A DNA stretch of 64,000 nt from Desulfosarcina alkanivorans (GTDB lineage Bacteria > Desulfobacterota > Desulfobacteria > Desulfobacterales > Desulfosarcinaceae), in NCBI RefSeq assembly GCF_009688945.1, contig NZ_AP021874.1:1984001-2048000 (forward strand), given 5' to 3'. The notes below the pieces were generated by a model. The model was not told where the DNA came from. It worked only from the letters and a program-made list of their open reading frames with translations, and did not search any database. Below, in pieces: positions 61,421 to 64,000 of the stretch; the first letter of the stretch is position 1; the number at the start of each line of letters is the position of its first letter. Position numbers and translations under genes: made by a program.

Positions 61421-63865
61421 TTGAACGCCATGAGAAACACAGTGACGCTGTTGGTCGTCCTGACCATTGCTATGGGCACCGCATTTGCGGGGCAGCCGTT
61501 TCGAACCCCGGGCAATCCGTCCGTTGTGTATGTGAACCTGGCCAGCCGGACGGCATCTCCGGATGGCGGCTCATGGGGCAGCGCCTATGCGTCGCTGGCC
61601 GAAGCGCTGCAAAGCGATTTGACCGGCAAGGAAGAAATCTGGGTGGCCAGGGGGACCTACGCCCCCACCCGGGATGCAGATCGCCATGCGAGTTTCACCC
61701 TGGTGTCCGGCATCGGCCTGTACGGCGGTTTCAGCGGCCGTGAAACCCGCCGTGAGCAACGCAACTGGAAAAGGAACCCCACGGTCCTGACCGGAGAGAT
61801 CGGCGACCCGGACGAAATGGGCGACAATGTCTATCACGTCGTGACCGGATCGGATGACGCGATTCTGGATGGATTTACGATCCGGGACGGATACGCCGTT
61901 ATGGCCGAAGGGGAAACCGACGACAGCGGGTGCCTGGTGGCCGTACCGGACGCGGCGTCCGCCATGGAAATTCTGCGGATCGTCACCAACATAAAAAATT
62001 CGTCCGGTGCCGGACTGTTGAACCTCCATGCCGGAACCGTCACCAGAAACTGCCGGTTCACCAGCAATTTTGCCTCCAAAGGCGGCGCCGTGTACAACAT
62101 GGTGACCCGATCCTGGGATCCGTCCGATATGGCGGCAACGGTCGTCGGGGAACCTCCTTCATTCGAGACCTGCATCTTTGAAGACAACCATGCCACCGGC
62201 CGCGGCGGTGCCGTCAACAATGATTTTTACACGGCTTCGACCTTCGTCAACTGCATCTTTGCCGGCAACCGGTGCGACGCGAAAGGCGGCGCGCTCTATG
62301 CGGACATGGGCAGTCCCGTCGCCCTTATCAATGTCCTGTTCCGTCAGAACGAAGCCGAACGCGGCGCCGCGCTGGTCGCCGACGGCGTCTCGCCCCACCG
62401 CATGGTGTATGCCACATTCGTCGGCAACATCGCCTACGACATCGGTGCGGCGCTCTACCAGGGGACCTACATGGGAGACGCCAGGGACGGTGAGGCATTT
62501 ATCGGCAATGAAGTCCACCTGTACAAATCGATCGTCATTGGCAACGACAGCGAATCCTCGTCTTCATCCATCAGCAACTGGCATGACTGCAGGGCGACCC
62601 ATGACGGCGAATCCATAGTGGAAACCGAAGAGGGCAGTCTCACCGTCAACGACTACCTGAATCCCATGACGTACGCATCCAGATCGAAACGGGCCGGCTG
62701 GCGACCGGACCGGAAAGTGAATACGGCATACTGGACCGAACGGTTTGAAAACGACCCCAACCGGACCTACACCGCCTACGCCTATGACACCGCCAGTGTC
62801 CCCGGCACGCCCGCCATCATCTATGTGGACGACAATGCAATCGGTCATAATGATGGCACCTCATGGCCGGACGCCTACACCAGCCTGAGCGTCGCCCTCG
62901 AAAATGCGATCCTGGGTTCCCAGATATGGGTGGCGGCGGGAACGTATAAACCCACGACGGGCACCGACCGCTCGCAGGCCTTTGTCATGAAAGAAGGGGT
63001 CGCCGTCTACGGGGGGTTTGCAGGAACCGAATCCAACGTGAATGCCCGTGATTACAACACCTACACCACCACGCTTTCAGGAGATATCGGAACCGTAGGA
63101 GACGCTTCCGACAATTCCTATCACGTGCTGTTCGGGGCATCCGGTGCGGTTCTGGACGGGTTCGTCGTCCAGGGCGGCAACGCAGACGGTGATTTTTTCC
63201 ACAGCCGCGGCGCCGGCCTGCTCTGCTACGACGCAGCCTCGCCCGATATCGCCAACTGCACCTTTCAGGACAACACGGCCGTCGAAGGCGGGGCGATTGC
63301 CTGCTACGCCGATGCAGCGCCCACCATCACCAACTGCCTGATTGCGGGAAATACCGCCGAAAATGGAGGGGCGCTCCTGTTTCGCACCGGTCCCGATTCC
63401 CAGGAAAACGGCCCCAAAATTGTCGATACCTTCCTGTCCGACAACATCGCTTCGGACCGCGGCGGTGCCGTCTACATCGACTACGGCGCCTGGCCGGGTT
63501 TCGATGCCTGCACGATATCCGGCAACGCCAGCACCGGAAACGGCGGCGGGGTCTACGTGGATAACAACGCCTCTCAGCTTTCGGCAATCGAGGCGCGATT
63601 TACGGCCTGTGATCTGGTCAACAACCTGTCCGGTCAGCGCGGCGGGGCTTTTGCCATCTACGAAGGCACCGTGTTCCTGGACAATTCGACGATTACCGAG
63701 AATTTTGCCGCCACCGGAGGCGGTGGCATCGCCCTGGATTACATGGGCAGTTACGTAAACATGGACGATTCGTCGACAATAACGGACAACACCGCAACTT
63801 CCGGAGAAAACGACATCGATGATGACAGTACGATGGGCGCATTGCCGCCGCCGATGGCGATGTAG
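61421..63865 (+). CDS. Secreted parallel beta-helix repeat protein with duplicated modules
   Basis: Exported protein of 814 residues. The signal peptide (VTLLVVLTIAMGTAFA) follows a TTG start at 61421 behind GGAGGT; ATG 61430 is an alternative. The sequence is two copies of one module. Residues about 32-155 (VVYVNLASRT, EIWVARGTYAPT, GIGLYGGFSG, GDNVYHVV, AILDGFTI) match about 463-595 (IIYVDDNAIG, QIWVAAGTYKPT, GVAVYGGFAG, SDNSYHVL, AVLDGFVV). Each is followed by beta-helix rungs of the type F..NNHATGRGGAV and F.DNTAVEGGAI. It resembles polymorphic outer-membrane/DUF1565-type surface proteins. No anchor or sorting signal is visible at the C-terminus. Confidence 0.88.
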   Translation: MNAMRNTVTLLVVLTIAMGTAFAGQPFRTPGNPSVVYVNLASRTASPDGGSWGSAYASLAEALQSDLTGKEEIWVARGTYAPTRDADRHASFTLVSGIGLYGGFSGRETRREQRNWKRNPTVLTGEIGDPDEMGDNVYHVVTGSDDAILDGFTIRDGYAVMAEGETDDSGCLVAVPDAASAMEILRIVTNIKNSSGAGLLNLHAGTVTRNCRFTSNFASKGGAVYNMVTRSWDPSDMAATVVGEPPSFETCIFEDNHATGRGGAVNNDFYTASTFVNCIFAGNRCDAKGGALYADMGSPVALINVLFRQNEAERGAALVADGVSPHRMVYATFVGNIAYDIGAALYQGTYMGDARDGEAFIGNEVHLYKSIVIGNDSESSSSSISNWHDCRATHDGESIVETEEGSLTVNDYLNPMTYASRSKRAGWRPDRKVNTAYWTERFENDPNRTYTAYAYDTASVPGTPAIIYVDDNAIGHNDGTSWPDAYTSLSVALENAILGSQIWVAAGTYKPTTGTDRSQAFVMKEGVAVYGGFAGTESNVNARDYNTYTTTLSGDIGTVGDASDNSYHVLFGASGAVLDGFVVQGGNADGDFFHSRGAGLLCYDAASPDIANCTFQDNTAVEGGAIACYADAAPTITNCLIAGNTAENGGALLFRTGPDSQENGPKIVDTFLSDNIASDRGGAVYIDYGAWPGFDACTISGNASTGNGGGVYVDNNASQLSAIEARFTACDLVNNLSGQRGGAFAIYEGTVFLDNSTITENFAATGGGGIALDYMGSYVNMDDSSTITDNTATSGENDIDDDSTMGALPPPMAM

Positions 63866-64000
63866 CCCGGAACGGGTTTCGGACAGTCCGATAAAAATCG
63901 TCTGATCCGGATGGGGCGCCGCCGGTATTGTTATCCCCCAGCAATGCCGACGGCTCCCCGTTACGTTGGGCGGTTGTACCTGGTGTTCGTCCAGAAACAG
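63866..64000. other. Window end, no feature recognised
   Basis: These 135 bases after the beta-helix gene show no supported open frame or terminator. Confidence 0.4.

Overview
The window is GC-rich bacterial chromosome. Its gene content (corrinoid methyl-transfer remnants, many radical-SAM and B12 enzymes, Etf-linked beta-oxidation, KamA/AblB, NtrC- and OmpR-type two-component systems) points to an anaerobic Desulfobacterota, probably a Desulfosarcina-like member of the Desulfobacterales. That assignment is inferred from gene families; no rRNA gene is present. I recognised no tRNA, CRISPR array, phage or intact insertion sequence.

Layout. 1-6.1 kb: the end of a Lon-like protease, a sigma-54 activator whose partner kinase is cut off, and a decaying methyl-transfer locus in which only the corrinoid protein is whole. 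6.1-8.0 kb: gamma-glutamyltransferase. 8.6-21.4 kb: an accessory locus of a double-length KamA-type radical SAM protein facing an IclR regulator, a polyamine-type ABC importer, proline-racemase-family enzyme, amidohydrolase, aminotransferase and AblB-type acetyltransferase. 21.5-37.6 kb: mostly housekeeping (AI-2E-type exporter, protease-TPR lipoprotein, TrmB, RarD, CGGC/DUF89 pair, ValS, NadC), mixed with three unusual proteins: an acidic tandem-repeat protein, a rhomboid with a DnaJ-C-like tail, and a B12 radical SAM protein with an alpha/beta-hydrolase tail.

37.6-45.2 kb: a divergent acyl-CoA oxidation locus (SDR, APH-like kinase, TetR, acyl-CoA dehydrogenase and histidine phosphatase on minus; EtfB, EtfA and 3-hydroxyacyl-CoA dehydrogenase on plus). 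46.0-54.9 kb: a plus-strand run of HisD paralogue, DegT aminotransferase, a sulfonate/taurine-type ABC importer with two different ATPases and two permeases, RidA and a threonine-synthase-family enzyme. This is probably an uptake and catabolic unit, possibly for a sulfonate or amino-acid-like compound. 55.2-56.8 kb: a CoA-transferase/GNAT gene broken by an internal deletion. 57.2-63.9 kb: a CpxAR-like two-component pair facing a small exported protein, a DUF1566-type lipoprotein, a regulator with a degenerate receiver and a large beta-helix protein, together resembling an envelope or surface regulon.

The strongest unexplained signals are: (1) the importer at 48.6-53.1 kb, whose two ATPases have complementary defects that fall on the same predicted ATP site; (2) the 820-residue KamA protein, whose second half keeps the fold pattern but has lost the cluster cysteines and the PLP lysine; (3) the two enzyme fusions at 33.9 and 35.1 kb; (4) the acidic repeat protein at 28.7 kb; and (5) the Asp-to-Glu receiver at 60.7 kb.
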